This document shows, piece after piece, positions 13,101 through 27,000 of a stretch of DNA of 64,000 nucleotides. The notes under the pieces are model-generated. The model worked only from the letters and a program-made list of their open reading frames with translations. It did not search any database and was not told the origin of the DNA. Every line of letters begins with the position of its first letter. Position 1 is the first letter of the stretch. Source of the DNA: Eucommia ulmoides (Eukaryota; Streptophyta; Magnoliopsida; Garryales; Eucommiaceae); assembly GCA_016647705.1 (NCBI GenBank), contig CM028333.1:23120243-23184242 (forward strand). The letters run 5' to 3'. A program made the translations under genes and the position numbers.

Positions 13101-14560
13101 CTTGAGACTTTGACATTGAGACCAATGTTAATTGACCGTACTATAAAAGCGTAGAAGTCGGATGACCAATTGAGAAATATCAGAGATGAAGTGAAAAATG
13201 GTCAGAGAATCGACTATCGCCTAAGAGATAATGATGAAGCCTTGATGTTTGAGAATAGACTGTGAGTGCCTAATAATGCTGATTTGAAAAAATATATCTT
13301 GGAGAAAGCGCACAACTCAGCATATGCAATATATCTAAGCAGTATCCAAATGTATTGGGATTTACGAGAACACTATTGTGGAATGGAATGAGATGAGAAA
13401 TTGCAGAATTTATTCTTAGGTGTCTTGTCTATCAGCAAGTCAAGATCGAGCACCAGCGTCCAAGTGGATAATTGCAGTCTTTGCCTATCCCATAATGGAA
13501 ATGGGAACATATTATGATGGATTTTGTTTTGGAATTTTTCCGTACTCAAAAGGGACATAATTCCATTTGAGTGATTATTGATAGACTTATAAAGTTTGCT
13601 CATTTTCTGGGTGTGAAAACCACGTACTCCATGGACAAGTATGCAAAATTGTATAGTAATAAGATTGTTAGACTGCATGGTGCACCAGTTTTCATAGTGT
13701 CGGATAAAGATTCAAGATTTACGTCGAAAGTTTGGCCGAGTCTTCAAGTTGCTGGTACCAAGTTAAAATTCAGTATAACTTTTCATCCTCAAATTGACGA
13801 CCAACGGAGCGTTTAATTCAGACATTGGAAGATATGTTGAGGGGTTGCGTTCTAGAATTTTCTGGTAACTAGGATGATCATTTGACGTTGATGGAGCTTG
13901 CCTATAACAATAGCTACCATTCAACAGTTGAGATGATACCATATGAAGCGTTTTATAGTAGAAGATGCAGAACTCTAGTTTGTTGAACTAAAGTTAGGGA
14001 ACAAAAATTGTTGATGCCTGACATAGCTTAGATGACAGCGGAAAATGTGAAAGTGATTTAAGAAAAACTGAAGACTACTCAGAGTCGGCAAAAGAGTTAT
14101 GCTGACAAGCATAGACAGGAGTTGGAATTTGAAGTGGGTGATTACGTGTTTTTACGTATATCTTCGTGGAAAGACATTATGAGATTTGGGAAAAAGGAAA
14201 AGTTAAATCCGAGGTACATCGGGCCATAAGAGATTCTAGAAAGGGTCGGCATAGAGGCCTATTGATTGGCCCTGTAGCAAGAATTGTCTAGATATGATGT
14301 TTTTCACGTTTTGATACTCAGAAAATATGTGTCGAATTCTTCACATATGTTGACTTCTTAGCCAATCGAATTGAAGGAAGACTTGTCATACGTTAAGGAG
14401 CCAATATACATTTTAAATCGTAAAAATCAAGTATTGTGGACGAAAACGATCCAGTTGGTGAAAGTTCTATGGCGCAGCCACTTTATGGAAGAGGCGACGT
14501 GGGAAAGAGAGGAGGAGATGAGGAATAAATATCCATATTTATTCGTTTAAAGTAACTAAA
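10160..14560 (+). pseudogene. Decayed Ty3/Gypsy gag-pol with chromodomain (Tekay/Del-like)
   Basis: The domain order on the + strand is that of plant chromoviruses, a group of retrotransposons. Gag has a CCHC knuckle near 10905-10950 (CYQCGLPDHFVRDC) and a second, damaged one (CFRCHELGHIPPYY). The protease spans about 11170-11260, where the usual active-site D is replaced (ILINPSFTH). RT spans about 11880-12300 ([29 protein letters not shown]), RNase H about 12650-12990 (YSDASHQGLG, ADALSRK), and integrase about 13420-13810. A chromodomain-like tail lies near 14400-14540 (EEATWERE). Stops and frameshifts are frequent, so the element is dead. Confidence 0.88.
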
Positions 14561-14591
14561 ATTTTGGGACGAAATTTCTTTTAGGAGGAAG

Positions 14592-14909
14592 GATTATAAA
14601 ACCTAATTTTTGTGCATGCATATTTTTAGTTGCATTTTAAAAATATTTAGAAAAATAATAGGGTTCATTGTGCAATTTAAATTTTACTTTAAATTTTTTT
14701 AGGGGTTATTAGGGCATTTAAAAATTTGACTTTAAGTTTAGGGGTTACTATGTTAATTTTAATTTTTACTTTGAAAAAGTTTAGGGATTATTAAATTATT
14801 TAAAATATAATTTTAAAAGTTTTGGGATATAATTAATATTTTTTTTATTTCAAGAAGAATAATTAGTATAAATAAATAAATTAAAAAATATATATACATA
14901 CATATATAT

Positions 14910-14955
<46 letters not shown>

Positions 14956-17900
14956 AAAATAAAATATATATCACGTTTAATTTATGGGATTATCTATACA
15001 GGTATGTATACATGTATATTTATATGTCAAAAATATATACACGTGGGTTCGAGAAATATAACGGATATATTTGTATATATAAATATATCTAATTTGCGAA
15101 GAATACAATTTAAAATAAAAATTGTAAATTTTATTAAAAAGACAATTTTCAGTATTTTGTTGATTAATAATATTATTAACAATTGATTAATATTTTTCTG
15201 GAGATTAAATTAGTAACAAGCAAAAATTTTGTAATCGTTATTATAATATTTTTTGTACAATTAATATTAACTTAAGAAATTAAGCGTTTAATAATTTCGT
15301 ATAATCAAAAATTTGGAAATAGAAAAAATTACATTTTAGTGTCACGCATTGCATATTAGATTTATTTAAATAAATTCTTAGTTTAGGCCATGTCGTTGTT
15401 AGGTTCACAAGTAATGCTAACAACGTCAACATTACGACAATAGGGTATTCAGTAGTTCAAATATCGAGATGAGTGTATTGTCTTTTATGTAAATTGCTAA
15501 ATTATATTTTCGTACTAAATTGTGAAAAACGAAAAGATTTATTAAAATTAATGATTTTGTAACGTTAGATGGGTTAAGTAAAATTTTAAATGTAGAAAGT
15601 GATTTTTATTATTATCCAACTATGCCATAGTGTAATCCTAATAGAAGGGTATGTCCTGTGGGATGTTGTTAGTTCTAACAGGAAGACATATCCTGTAGGA
15701 CGTTATGTTAATTGTTGTGACCTGTTAGGAAGGTAAGTCCTGCAGGTGGTTGTTGTTATTATTGATGACGCGCCCCGATTTTCCGAAGAGGAAAAGAATA
15801 TTAAATAATAATTAAGCTTAAAGAGATAGGGGTTTTTAAAACGCCGGTTTTCTCAAAAAATATACTTAGGCTGTTTTAAAAAATAAGGAGTCGTCACCTA
15901 ACATTGGATTTAAATAGTGTGATAGGTCACCGAATTTTTAGAAAACAATTTAAAAGGCTTAAGTAAAAAATTGTCTCTAAAAAACACGGTCAAACAAAAG
16001 ATTCATTTAAAAGCTCGAGGGTCGATTATGCTTGGGGAAGATGTTAGGCACCCCAAGGCGCCCATCCAAAAACGATACCTTATGTCCAATTAGTTTAGTC
16101 CGAATATTTTATTTTATTTTAAAATAATTCACTTCTTATGAAATCTTTTTAGTATTTTTACAAATAAGATGGGACAAGTTTTTGAATTTTTGGGAATGTT
16201 CCCCCAGTATAACCTCTTATCGAATATTAAAGATTCGATAAGGATGGTCCCCGGGGGATATTCATATATGTTTCCTAAAGATTTCTTTACTTCAAATGGA
16301 CAAACTTAAATAAGTGAATAAATATGAAAATATGAATGCAAAAACTAAAATTATATGAATTTATTTTATATACAAAAATGACCAAAAAAGAACTAAAGGG
16401 TTTAATTTAAATATGTCAATGCAAACTGAGATGAATACTACGTGAATTAACCTGATTATATGTGACAATGATTTAATTATAACAAAAAACGTAAGTGGTG
16501 CACGTGTCGAGACTAAATATGAAAAAGTAACATGGATTTATAAAATTAAAAAAAACTATGTGTAGAAAAAAAAATGTGTGAGTGATGAAAGTATACTAAA
16601 CATGCCGTCTAAATAATACAAGAAGTAAATATGTTAGATGGATGCAAAAATGTCTATTTTAAGTTTGCCCAATTAATTTAAAGAAGTCTCGATTTAAAAT
16701 TCTTTCAAATTCTATGGATATGAGAATCGAGGGCGGTTCGCGGAAACAATTTAGTTGAAATTAATATTTTTGAAACTTAAACGAAATCCCACGAAAAAAT
16801 TTATCGAGGGAAGAGATTTTCTAAATTCCACTCAGGTCGGGGAATAGATACGAGGCCATGGAACACTCTCCCACGGTTTATCGAATCATCGGAATAACCT
16901 TAAGGTTCGTAAGGATTAATTCCTTAAAACAAAGATTTTATTAATTTTGGATTTTATTTTATTTTTATTTTTAGGGTTTTGATAACAAGAATGAAAATAA
17001 AATAAAATAAAAAATACAGAAAATAAACAATGAAATGCCCTTCACCTAACGCTCGGGGTTAAGCTCAACGCGAGAAACCCACCCCGGCGTTTTCGTTTTC
17101 ATTGGATCATTGGACGACTTATTCTTTTTTTTTTCTTTTTTTTTTCTTTTTTATGAATTACAAACAAAATAAAAGAATGCAGAAATAAAATAAATAAAAA
17201 CAATGGGTGTCCTCGTCTAAACGCTCAAAGATTCAGATTGAGAATGGGGAACCTCATCCCGGCGTTTTTCATCGAGTCATCAGATAAATATAAAAAAAAT
17301 AAAGCTTGCAGGAATTTAAATTGCGAAGAAAATAAAATAAACTGAAAAAATAATTAAAAATCAGAAAACATATCTGTTATAGGTCAAGAATCCCGATGTT
17401 TGGGCTTTCTTTCTCTCGCAACAGCTTCCCGAAAAGGGGTTTGGGAATCACTCTCTAAGAGATTTTTCTTTAAATTTCTGAATGAATAAATTAGGAGGAG
17501 GAGAGTCATATTTATAGGAAAGGATTAGGCGTGAAAAACACTTAGGAAATCCTAAAAACTAGGTCTGGCCGCCAAACCCTAGTCCAAGTTGGACTAGAAA
17601 AGGGTAAAATTGAAAAATGGTAAAAAATTGAATATTCTAGAATTTTTTTAACCTTCCACCACCTTTTTTCTTGGTCGCCACATGGCAGTGGGCCTCTCCT
17701 CTTTCTTTATTTTTTGTGCAAAAGTTGACAAGTCAAAGTAGGGCCTACTATATTATTCTCTCTCTCTTTCCTCACTTCCTCTATCTCGGTTCTCCCTTTC
17801 TTTCACATTTTCTTTCTTTCTTTCTTTTTCTCTCCTTCTCTCTCTTGACAAATGGGCCCTACACCCCACTTTCTCTCTTTCTTTTCTATCACCGATCTCT

Positions 17901-18864
17901 CTCTCTCATTCCTCTCTCTCTTTCTATTCTCTCTCTCTCACGGTTTGGACCCAAAAAAGGGGTCCCACTCCATTTCTCCATCTTTTCTCTTATTTTGATT
18001 TCTCCCCACATTTTTTCTTCTTTCAATTTCAAAATTTCCTTTTTTTATTTTGATTTTCTTTTTTTTTTCTTTTCTTTATCTATTTTCTTGTATTTTTTGG
18101 AATAAAATAAAATAAAAACAAAGTTAAATAAAACAAAATTAGTTATAAAATAAAGTATAATTTTTTGTTGGGCGGTCAAAATACTGTGTCTACAGTTGAC
18201 GATGATGTTCATCATCATGATATGGAGGTTTATACTACGTGTTGGCTCTTACCATTGGAGATATTAAATGACCCTACAACTGATGACAACCTTAGATTCC
18301 ACAGTTGTACAGGTTATGGTATTGTCATAACTCTCGATCGTGAGGTGAAACGATCTAATGGCTAGTAGGAAAGTATGTTTCTGGTAGTTTATTATATAAA
18401 AGTGATTTGATTGGTTGATTTATATTCAGCTGCTATATTTTGATTATTTCTATGGATTTTAATATTGTTCATTGTGGTTAGATTCTGTATTGGAAAATGG
18501 ATTTTGCTAAATATACTTGATCCATAAATTATTTTTATATTATGAAGATAATACACCGATAAAATATTTTATCTCAAATACTTCAGTTAGAGACAGGTCC
18601 ACTACTGACACTAGGTAGAGTCAGAGGGTGGTGTCTTTTTTTAGGATTGATAAGACAGGTGTGAACCGTGAAATGTTTATTTTTTTTTGTAGTTATGTTA
18701 TGGATATTTAGGATATGTGTATTTTCTGAATTTTGAAGTTGGTAAATATTTTTTAAAAACCTATATCGATACATGTTTATATATATTTGTTGATTGGTCG
18801 GGTAACATCAAGTTGACGTCATGCCCGGCCTCGGGCGTTTGGGGCCTAGGGTGGGGTGTGATAC
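14592..18864 (+). repeat. 3' LTR of the Gypsy element, interrupted by a nested LTR
   Basis: A purine-rich tract (AGGAGGAAGG, about 14582-14591) precedes ATTATAAAACC, where chromovirus LTRs usually begin. The LTR end at 18864 matches the 5' LTR remnant at 9840-9951. The LTR contains a long AT microsatellite (14892-14952) and two to three diverged copies of a roughly 40-base unit (AGGAAGRYATRTCCTGYRGG type) at 15640-15750. It is split by the insertion at 15766-18194. Confidence 0.7.
15766..18194 (+). mobile_element. Nested solo LTR, 2.4 kb
   Basis: Begins TGACGCGCCCC and ends GTGTCTACA, with the TG...CA termini of an LTR. The five flanking bases are ATTGA on the left (15761-15765) and GTTGA on the right (18195-18199), a one-mismatch target-site duplication. 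No internal gag-pol region follows, so it is read as a solo LTR left after LTR-LTR recombination. The interior is A+T-rich, with a pyrimidine-rich block (17740-18100) and near-repeated phrases around CCGGCGTTTT at 17082 and 17250. A LARD-type or gag-less element cannot be excluded. Confidence 0.65.
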
Positions 18865-20519
18865 AATTGTTCGTCGATGAAAAAGGAAAATTTTGGAAAG
18901 CTGTTACAATCAATCAATCAATTTCTTAGGGCAGTCAATAGCTTGAGACAGAAGGTCTTGAAAGATAAAATCCTACTATAGTTAGTCGATCGGTTTCTTA
19001 CGGCAATCATCCAACTCAACCAATAGGTCTAAAATATTGTGTTCCGTACTTGGTCAATGGAGTTGACCAACCTAGACAAAAAAGGTTTAGGATTTTGAAA
19101 TTTACATTAATTGGTTAACCGAGACATAGATCAGTCGACCATTTACTTCAAATTTGTTGAAAATTATTCTTGTTTTCGTTCAAATCATTGCATCGTTTTA
19201 ACGTTTATTTATTTAAATTTATTAAAGGATTTATAATTTTTTGGGAATGTTTTTAAAAAGAATTTTATGCAAGGAAATTATTTATAAAATGATATTTTTG
19301 TCAAATTTTCAGTCCAACAAATTTTGATCGCATGTTTTTTAAACCTTGATCAATTTATGATCTCTTTGACTTACACTATTTAAACCTTGACATAGTTGTT
19401 GGGTTGTCTTGGGATAGATTCTGTAAGATTGTGATATGATTTTTGTAGCGGTTGGAATATATGAAATTGAGCTAATTAAATATCACAAATATTCTATGAA
19501 AAAGGAGATATAATTGATCTAAAAAATATTCTCTACTTGGAGAAATTCTGTGCTTAAATTTTTTGAGGAAAAAAAAAAGAATATTCTTGAAGAAAAATTT
19601 GATTGATCGCTGAATCGTGTTCTTGCCTTGATGTGAAATCAATCAAAACTCTCTCATTACCAGTTTGAATAGGTTCTAATCCTTGGTGTCAACCTTCAAA
19701 CAAATCCAGTTAGATTATTTTAATTTGGTATCTTTTAGATCTGAATATATTTTATGTGAGTATCTCGGTAAGATCTATTAGAAAAGTTATGTGCTTGAAA
19801 ACGGTAAATATTTGATTTGATTGATATTTGAAGAAACTCTTGACATGAATTTGACTGTCATTTAAAGAGTTATAATTACTTGATTATCATTATATTTTAA
19901 TTTAAATTAAAATATATTTGAATGATATCCTTGAAACCTAAATTGTTGATAAAGTCGCATGCTATAAATTGATTTTTAGATTTCATCGAGTTACACAATT
20001 TAACTTAATTGATCTTATCTAGGTTACTTGTGTATTTATCTTGTCTTGAATATATTTCCAGATAATTAACATGCGCATATCTTAACTTAAATTTAACACT
20101 TGTATTGTATCATCTTGAATGTATTTTTTGATAATTAAAATGTACATATTTTAGTTCAAATCTATATTGCATTGACACTTCAATCGCATCCAGACGAGTT
20201 GACAATTCCAATCTTTATAAGGACGATAATGGGAATAAAGTAAAAAAAAAAACAATAACCCATTTGGTCCGAACTTTTCAAAAAGTTGATGAAATCCTTC
20301 CAAATTCCAAGCCAAAACACTGTTTTTTTCTGTTTGTCCTTCCAATACTGCAAAAGACAGCTATCAAGCACTTGGATGGATCGAATTTCACGAGAAAGAA
20401 AAAACAGTGAATTTATTCGGGAACAAAGTGAGGCAGTTGAAAAATCTGTCGGCTTTATGCGTCCAGATTCAATTCAATAGAACAGAAGTAACATTACCCC
20501 AAACATCAGGGGTAGAAAG
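18865..20519. other. DCL1 upstream DNA without recognised gene
   Basis: A+T-rich sequence between the Gypsy LTR end and the DCL1 leader. No coding domain found. Phrases at 18900-19140 (CAGTCGACC / GTTGACCAA-like words repeated) suggest another old LTR fragment, but no ends could be placed. Any distal DCL1 promoter elements would lie here; none is identifiable by eye. Confidence 0.35.
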
Positions 20520-20528
20520 TATAAAAAT
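20520..20528 (+). promoter_or_regulatory. Candidate TATA box of DCL1
   Basis: TATAAAAAT about 30-40 bases upstream of the point where base composition changes from A+T-rich to the G+C-rich leader (about 20560 onward). Position and sequence fit a plant TATA box. No transcript data support the start site, so this is an inference. Confidence 0.4.
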
Positions 20529-20559
20529 CTCAAGATAATAAATGCTTTCCGTCTTCGCT

Positions 20560-21026
20560 ATCAGACATTACTCACACTGTAAACGGAGAGCCGAAGCCGC
20601 GGACAGGAAAGAGGGAGGGAGACAGCTGATAGAAGAGAAGGGAGTGCGTGGCCGACGGTCGTCGCCGGAAGAAGTTATCAAACGGCGGATTGATCGATAA
20701 GCGAGAATCAGGGATACCAGTGGGGGGAGAGGGTGTTTGGATGAGGGGGCAGAATCGCGTTTGATAGACCGTGGGAATCTATGAATCACGCAAATTGGTT
20801 GGCCTTTTTGACGACTACTTGCGTGCTTCGTACGGTCTATCCCACGCTAATCTGCAAACCTTCGCTGTCCTCGCACTCTTTCTCTCTCTTCTTTTAGCTG
20901 CTAACATTGGTTTTCCGATTAGGTTCACTCGAGGACGAAATCCACCGCAACCCGCCGCCGGCCACCGCCTCCGTACTAGTGAGTTATAACATTAAACAAG
21001 TTTATTATTTTCGAAACTAGTTAATT
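20560..21026 (+). promoter_or_regulatory. Probable DCL1 5' leader with two upstream ORFs
   Basis: A G+C-rich block ends at the DCL1 ATG (21027). It holds at least two ATG-initiated upstream ORFs: 20741-20764 (7 codons plus stop) and 20781-20897 (38 codons plus stop, TAG). A strong acceptor-like pyrimidine tract ending in TTTTAG lies at about 20870-20897, so part of this block could be a leader intron, which would remove the uORFs. No matching donor could be fixed. Confidence 0.45.
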
Positions 21027-24000
21027 ATGGGTGACGAGGGTAGGGTTTCTGATAGCGGCAGCGTTAACCCTCCCCCGCCGGAGGATGCGAGGCCTTCTTA
21101 CTGGTTGGATGCCTGCGAGGATATCTCCTGCGATGATTTCATCCATGGGTTTGGCGATTTTGATGCTGATGCAGCTGCTGGAACTGCTTACAATCAGGAA
21201 GGCGGCGTCCTTGATCCTTGCTTCTTCGGTGGAATTGACGGTATTTTTGATAACATTAAGAACGGCGGCGGTTTGCCGCCTCCAGCTGTAATCAGCAACA
21301 ATGGCAATGGAAATGGTAATTATCATTGCTCATCCAGCAGTCAAGGTGATAAAAGTATTCACCTTAATGGCTCAGAAGATAAAGGTAGTCGTATTCGAAG
21401 AGAAAGATGGCCCAACCGTTGCGAAAATTCACTCGAAACTGGTAAACACCTGCAAATTGAGAATATTGATACCTTATGCAATGATGAGGGAAACCGTAAC
21501 CATAGTGATAGTCATGAAACACATAGGAAAAGGTCCCGTCTCGGTGATTACAAGAATGATAGGCAATATTTGAGCAGAGGTCAGGTTTGCCCCAGGGAAA
21601 GAGCTGGTAGGAAGAGGCCTCGTGATTGGGAGGAGAATGATAGAAAGGATAGAGATCAAATCCGGAGAAGAGAACGCCATGGTAACAGCCGGAAGGATAG
21701 TAGGCATGCTGATTGGAGGGAAGGAAGAGGTTATTGGGAGAGGGATCGAACAGGTTCAAATGAGATAGTTTTCCGTTCGGGTAATTATGAAGCAGATCGA
21801 TACAGAGACGGGAAGACATCCGCAGAGAAAAGCCCTGAATTTAGCGAAAGGGATGAGAAGAAAGCTGAAGAGGGCAAGGAGAAACTTGTGGAGGAGCAGG
21901 CACGAAAGTATCAGTTGGATGTTCTTGAGCAGGCAAAAAGGAAAAATACTATAGCTTTTCTTGAAACAGGGGCAGGGAAGACACTGATTGCTGTCCTTCT
22001 CATGAAAAGTGTCTGCAGTGATTTGCAAAGACAAAACAAGAAAATTCTAGCTGTATTTTTGGTTCCTAAAGTTCCACTAGTATACCAGGTATAATTTATT
22101 TGAAGAGATGTATTTGTGAGAATGTGATCTTGTAGTGCTTTATGTTGGTTGCAGGTTGAATTGTTGAATCCCACTTACCTGACCCTAAGCTGTATACACA
22201 GCCTAGGGCAATTCTCATCTCACAAGGCATTTTTTGAGAATGATTTAGGCTCATTAGGTTTCTACATGGCATTAGAGTCAGGATTCTTGTCTGATGTTGG
22301 GAGTGTTGAACCTACATCGATGTTGGGCCCCTTGATATCCATTCGCAGTGGTTTGTCAAAAAATTCACCCTGCGCGTGAGGGGGTGTGTTGAATCCCATG
22401 TCGCTTGTGTTACCTGAGCTATATATTAAGCCTGGGGCAATCCTCATCTTATAAAGCGTCTTTTGTGAGCTAGGGCAATCCACATGCTAATGTGTTACTT
22501 ATCTAATTTGCAGCAAGCTGAAGTCATTCGTGATCGCACTGGTTACCAAGTAGGCCATTACTGTGGTGAAATGGGTCAAGATTTCTGGGATGCTCGGAGG
22601 TGGCAGCGTGAGTTTGAAACAAAGCAGGTGGATTTTGAACATTTGCTTCAGTTTAAATTTCATTCTATTAGCTATTTCTTTATGTTTCTTAGTGGTTGTG
22701 CTCAATTTTAACAAGCATCTACATACTAAAGAGGATACAATTTTATGCAATTATAAATTTTGTCAAGCTGTTTTACATGTTGCTTGCGTGTGTGTATAAT
22801 TGGTTTACACTTTACTTTTTCCTTAAACAATGCAGTTCTTGGAGGGTTCATGACTTGCTTTATTTTTCCTTAATTCAGGATTATGACCTCTATGATTTAA
22901 GTTGCTAATGTTATCTAGCTTGTGATTGTCGTATTTAACTTATATACAATAACAACAACTAAACCTTTGTCCCACTTAAGTAGGGTCGGCTATATGAATC
23001 CGTTTAATGTCATCAAATCAATTCTAATAGTTTCGTCCTAAGTCTTCTTAGGCCTACCTCTCCCTCTAGTAACCCTCCGCACTTGTCGTATTTAACTTGT
23101 ATGTTAGAAGAAATTTAGTTATGGCCTCACTATATCATCCTTTTCTTTTTGTGGACAATGTTTCGTCAACCAATATTTTTGTTCACGTGGTTCATCACTT
23201 CATTGGCTTTTGTTACAGTCCCTGTTGAAATCTTTAAATTTACATGTTCATTTTCAATTCCATTTATGAGGTTCCAATTCCACTCAATCAAACGCGACCT
23301 AAGTTCGGAAGGTTGAAAATGCATGGGATGTTTACCGTTTTCTATCTGAAGTTTACCTTTTCTAACCCATATTTTGTAATTTCTGACATCGTATATCCCT
23401 TATTTCGTTGCAATTTCTATTATACTATGTTAAGATTTTTCAAGCTCAATCGAGTTTTGAATAAAGAATTCTCTCACTTCGGGTTTCATAATCTTGTTGA
23501 CAATCAAGAGTGTCAAATACTTGAATCTCACATTGATATTGGGCCCCTCGATATCCGTTTGCAGTGGTTTATCAAAGTCCACCTTGCGTGAGAGGGCGTA
23601 TTGAATCCCACATCATTTGTGTTACCTAATCCTGAGCTATATATAAAGTGTAGGGCAATCCTCCTCTTATTTGGTGTCTTTTGAGAGTGAGTTAGGCCCG
23701 TTGAGTTTTCTACATGGTATTAGGGCCCGATATCCGTTCCCAGTGGTTCATTTAAGGCCACCCTGCGTGTGAGGGGGCTTGTTGAATCTCGCGTCGTTTG
23801 TGTTACCTGATTCTGAGCTATATGTAAAGTCTAGCGCAATCCTCCTCTGACAAGGCGTCTTTTGAGAGTGAGTTAGGCCCATTGGGTTTTCTACAAAGAG
23901 GAACTACTCAAAGCAATTTTTAGTTGATTGGATCAATGTTACCGGGAATCTTGAATGTTTTAATACTTGGAACGGGTTTAGAAACAACGTTTGCTATGTA

Positions 24001-27000
24001 TCGTAAAATGTAGAACTCTAGGAGTAGACAACAGACTTCTTTATGTTTCTAATACATTGAATTTAATAGTTTACTCCTATAATACATGTAAAACTTGTAG
24101 TTTGAGAAGCAAATAATTATTGATGCTAATAACAAAGCATAATTACAAGGCACTAACTTATCATTTACCAAATAAACGTCTGAAATCGAAAATATTCAAT
24201 TAGGATGTGATCTCCAAATTTAGTGTTCTAGAACGATATTGTACCATGCTTTGAAATGTCGATACCAATTCACCAATCACTAGTGTTTTTAGTCAATTGT
24301 GCTAACTCTTGATTGGGTGTAGTAAGACAAAAAAGGAAAATTACTTGTTTGTCGGTGAAGTAACAATATATGAGAACTCATTGACGTGAGTGGTTCATCG
24401 ATGGAGGTGTAGGTGGCATTTGATTAGTGTTTCTGCTTTTCAGTTTCTACTCCCAATAAACTGGGATGAGAATTATGTTTTCGTTCTGGACTATTCTGGG
24501 AACATAATTATGTTTGGTAACAACCGTCGTTTTGAAATTGTTTAATTTATGAGAACAGAAACAAAGAAGCACGTTTGGTTGCAATATTTTTTCTTTTATA
24601 TATATATATATAATGTATGTATGTCTGTATGTATATGTCATTTATCTTACTTAAGACATATATTTTTTTAGGCAATCAATTTTCTCAAATTAACTATATG
24701 ATAAAAAAACACATCTATAAAATTCTACCAAAGGATCACGTTATAAATATATTTGAACCTACTTAATCAGAGTTCCAAACAAATCCAAAGAGGAACCACA
24801 TGGAAATTTTATCTTTGGGCAATAGAATTGAATCATTGATCTAGCACTAATCAGTAAGGAAACAATTGACGAACAATGATTCAAATGCAACCTAAGAGCA
24901 AAATACTCCAATACTGCTTAAAACAAACTACAAATTAAGAAGAACATAAACTTTAGCCCTAAGAAGCCTATAAAAACAAAAACCAATAATCCAAGACATT
25001 CCAAAGCTTCCAATGCACTAGTCAACAATTATCTAACATATAAACAATAATTATCCTATTGAAGACAAACTTCCTGAATTCAACATCATCCCGCAAATCC
25101 GATTGCTGCTATTTTTCTTCTTGATCAGCACCAGACAGCTGATAACCTTCACGTTAAGTTCTCTCAACAAAATCACAATGATATGGGACTTCGTTTGATC
25201 AAGCACTTGGTTTGCTTGATTCCATGATGGACATCAACTTCCTCGTTTACTCTGCATTCCCAATTTAGAATCCAACTCTACTTATTACTCAAATAAATAA
25301 AGAACATCAACTTACAAACTAATAAAGCATGGAAGTAAAAGTGAAGATCATTAAACATTTGGGTCAACAAATAAATAAAAAGGCAAAAGGGTTGTTCAAA
25401 GTCTCATTGGAAAGAGCTAGATTTCAATTGCTCTAACATGTAAACAAGAATTTGGATAAAATCCTAGGAATCAAATAGAATCTATCCGAAAATTTTATTT
25501 CAGTTTCAAGTTTATTGGGAATAGAACCAGAAACAAGAGAAATTCTTAGATATAATAAAAAAAGGAGAAAAAAACCGAAATTCTTAGATCTAAAAAAAAT
25601 AAAATTACATAGTTCTATGGATTTGATGAGAAAAATCCATAGATCCATACATCTGAAGAAAAAAAAAATCCAAAATTTGTAGATCTGAAAAAAATAAAAG
25701 AAAAAAACTTGGTTCTAGCAACAAGTTTTGGACACAGGAAGAGAGGGAGAAACCCAAAATTCTTTGATCTGAAAATAAAAGAAAGTTAGATATACAAAGA
25801 AAAATCCATATATCTATGGATCTGAAGAGAAAAATCCATAGATCTAAAAAGGAAAAAACAAAGAGAAAAGCATTTCCTGCAATACCAGAGGGAGATAGGG
25901 CACGAGAGAGAAAGAGGAGAGAGAGGGGAAAAGAGAGAGAATGAGAGAGAGGGGAAGAGAGAGAGAACCTGGTGCCAGGGAACACACAGGGAGAGAGAGA
26001 GTTCCTTTTTTAAGTGATAAACATCCAAAGCTTTGCAATACGTATAAAGTAAGAGGAAAACAAAACAAAGAAAACGTCAATTGTGCCTACCCGAATTCAA
26101 AGCTAGCAACTCATTAACATTTACAAAAATACCAAGCGTGTCCTTTTCTTAAGAAATGGTTTGCGAATAGTTTTGTGGGAATGAAATGGAATCAACATTT
26201 TTTTGTTTCTCAAATTCCTAGGAATTCGGGGATTACTCCCAAAATTTTGAGAATATTTGGGAACAAAAACATGTTTACCAAACATGCTTCTGTTCGTAAA
26301 TCCCAAAATTTTGGGAGGAAGAATAGAAATTAGGGAGTAGAAACACTAAACAAATGGGGCCTTACATTCTTGGGAGGAACCATTTGCTTTATTCCCCAAT
26401 GAAACATTAATTAATAGGTGATCTTCAGCAAATCTAGAGTCTTACAAATTGAGATAGTTTTACCGTCAAGAATGTTCTTGAGTTTATAACTAGATCTTCG
26501 GTTAACCATATCTTTGAGGGCTTATGCCATGTCTTTGAATTCCTTTGTAGTGATTTGACATGGTGCTGACATGTTAAATACCATGCTCCAAAATGAGGTT
26601 GCATGTTGTTTTTGGCATTTTAAACACATTTTGCACACATTTGTAGAAGTAGACGATTTGATCATAACATTGCCTTGATGATCCTCTTGTTTAAGAAACA
26701 CTGGAATCAGTCTACATGTTGAAACCATTATGTTAATTGCAACTTTATTGAGCATTGCAAGTTGCATACTCGAGCTTAAGTTCGCGATGCAGATCAATGT
26801 GGTAACCCCAAATTTTGGCTAGTTGAGATTTGTGTTTACTTGCACTTGCATGCATCTCTCTCTCTCTCTCTCTCTCTGCTAACTTGCAGTGTGCCTGTTC
26901 CATTTGTATGTGGCCCAATATATATAGTCCATTACCGTATAGTCACGTGTGTCTAATGTGTCTGCCATGTTGATCTAATATGTATCTTTTCTGTTGGAAT

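Noticed and set aside
20781..20989. Protein-coding first exon upstream of the DCL1 ATG
   Set aside because: The longer frame there lacks an ATG start, and the ATG frame ends at 20897. DCL1 homology ([13 protein letters not shown]) begins just after 21027, so this is leader.
21364..21819. 151-codon open frame antisense to DCL1 exon 1
   Set aside because: It is the reverse shadow of the highly charged N-terminal coding exon and shows no domain.
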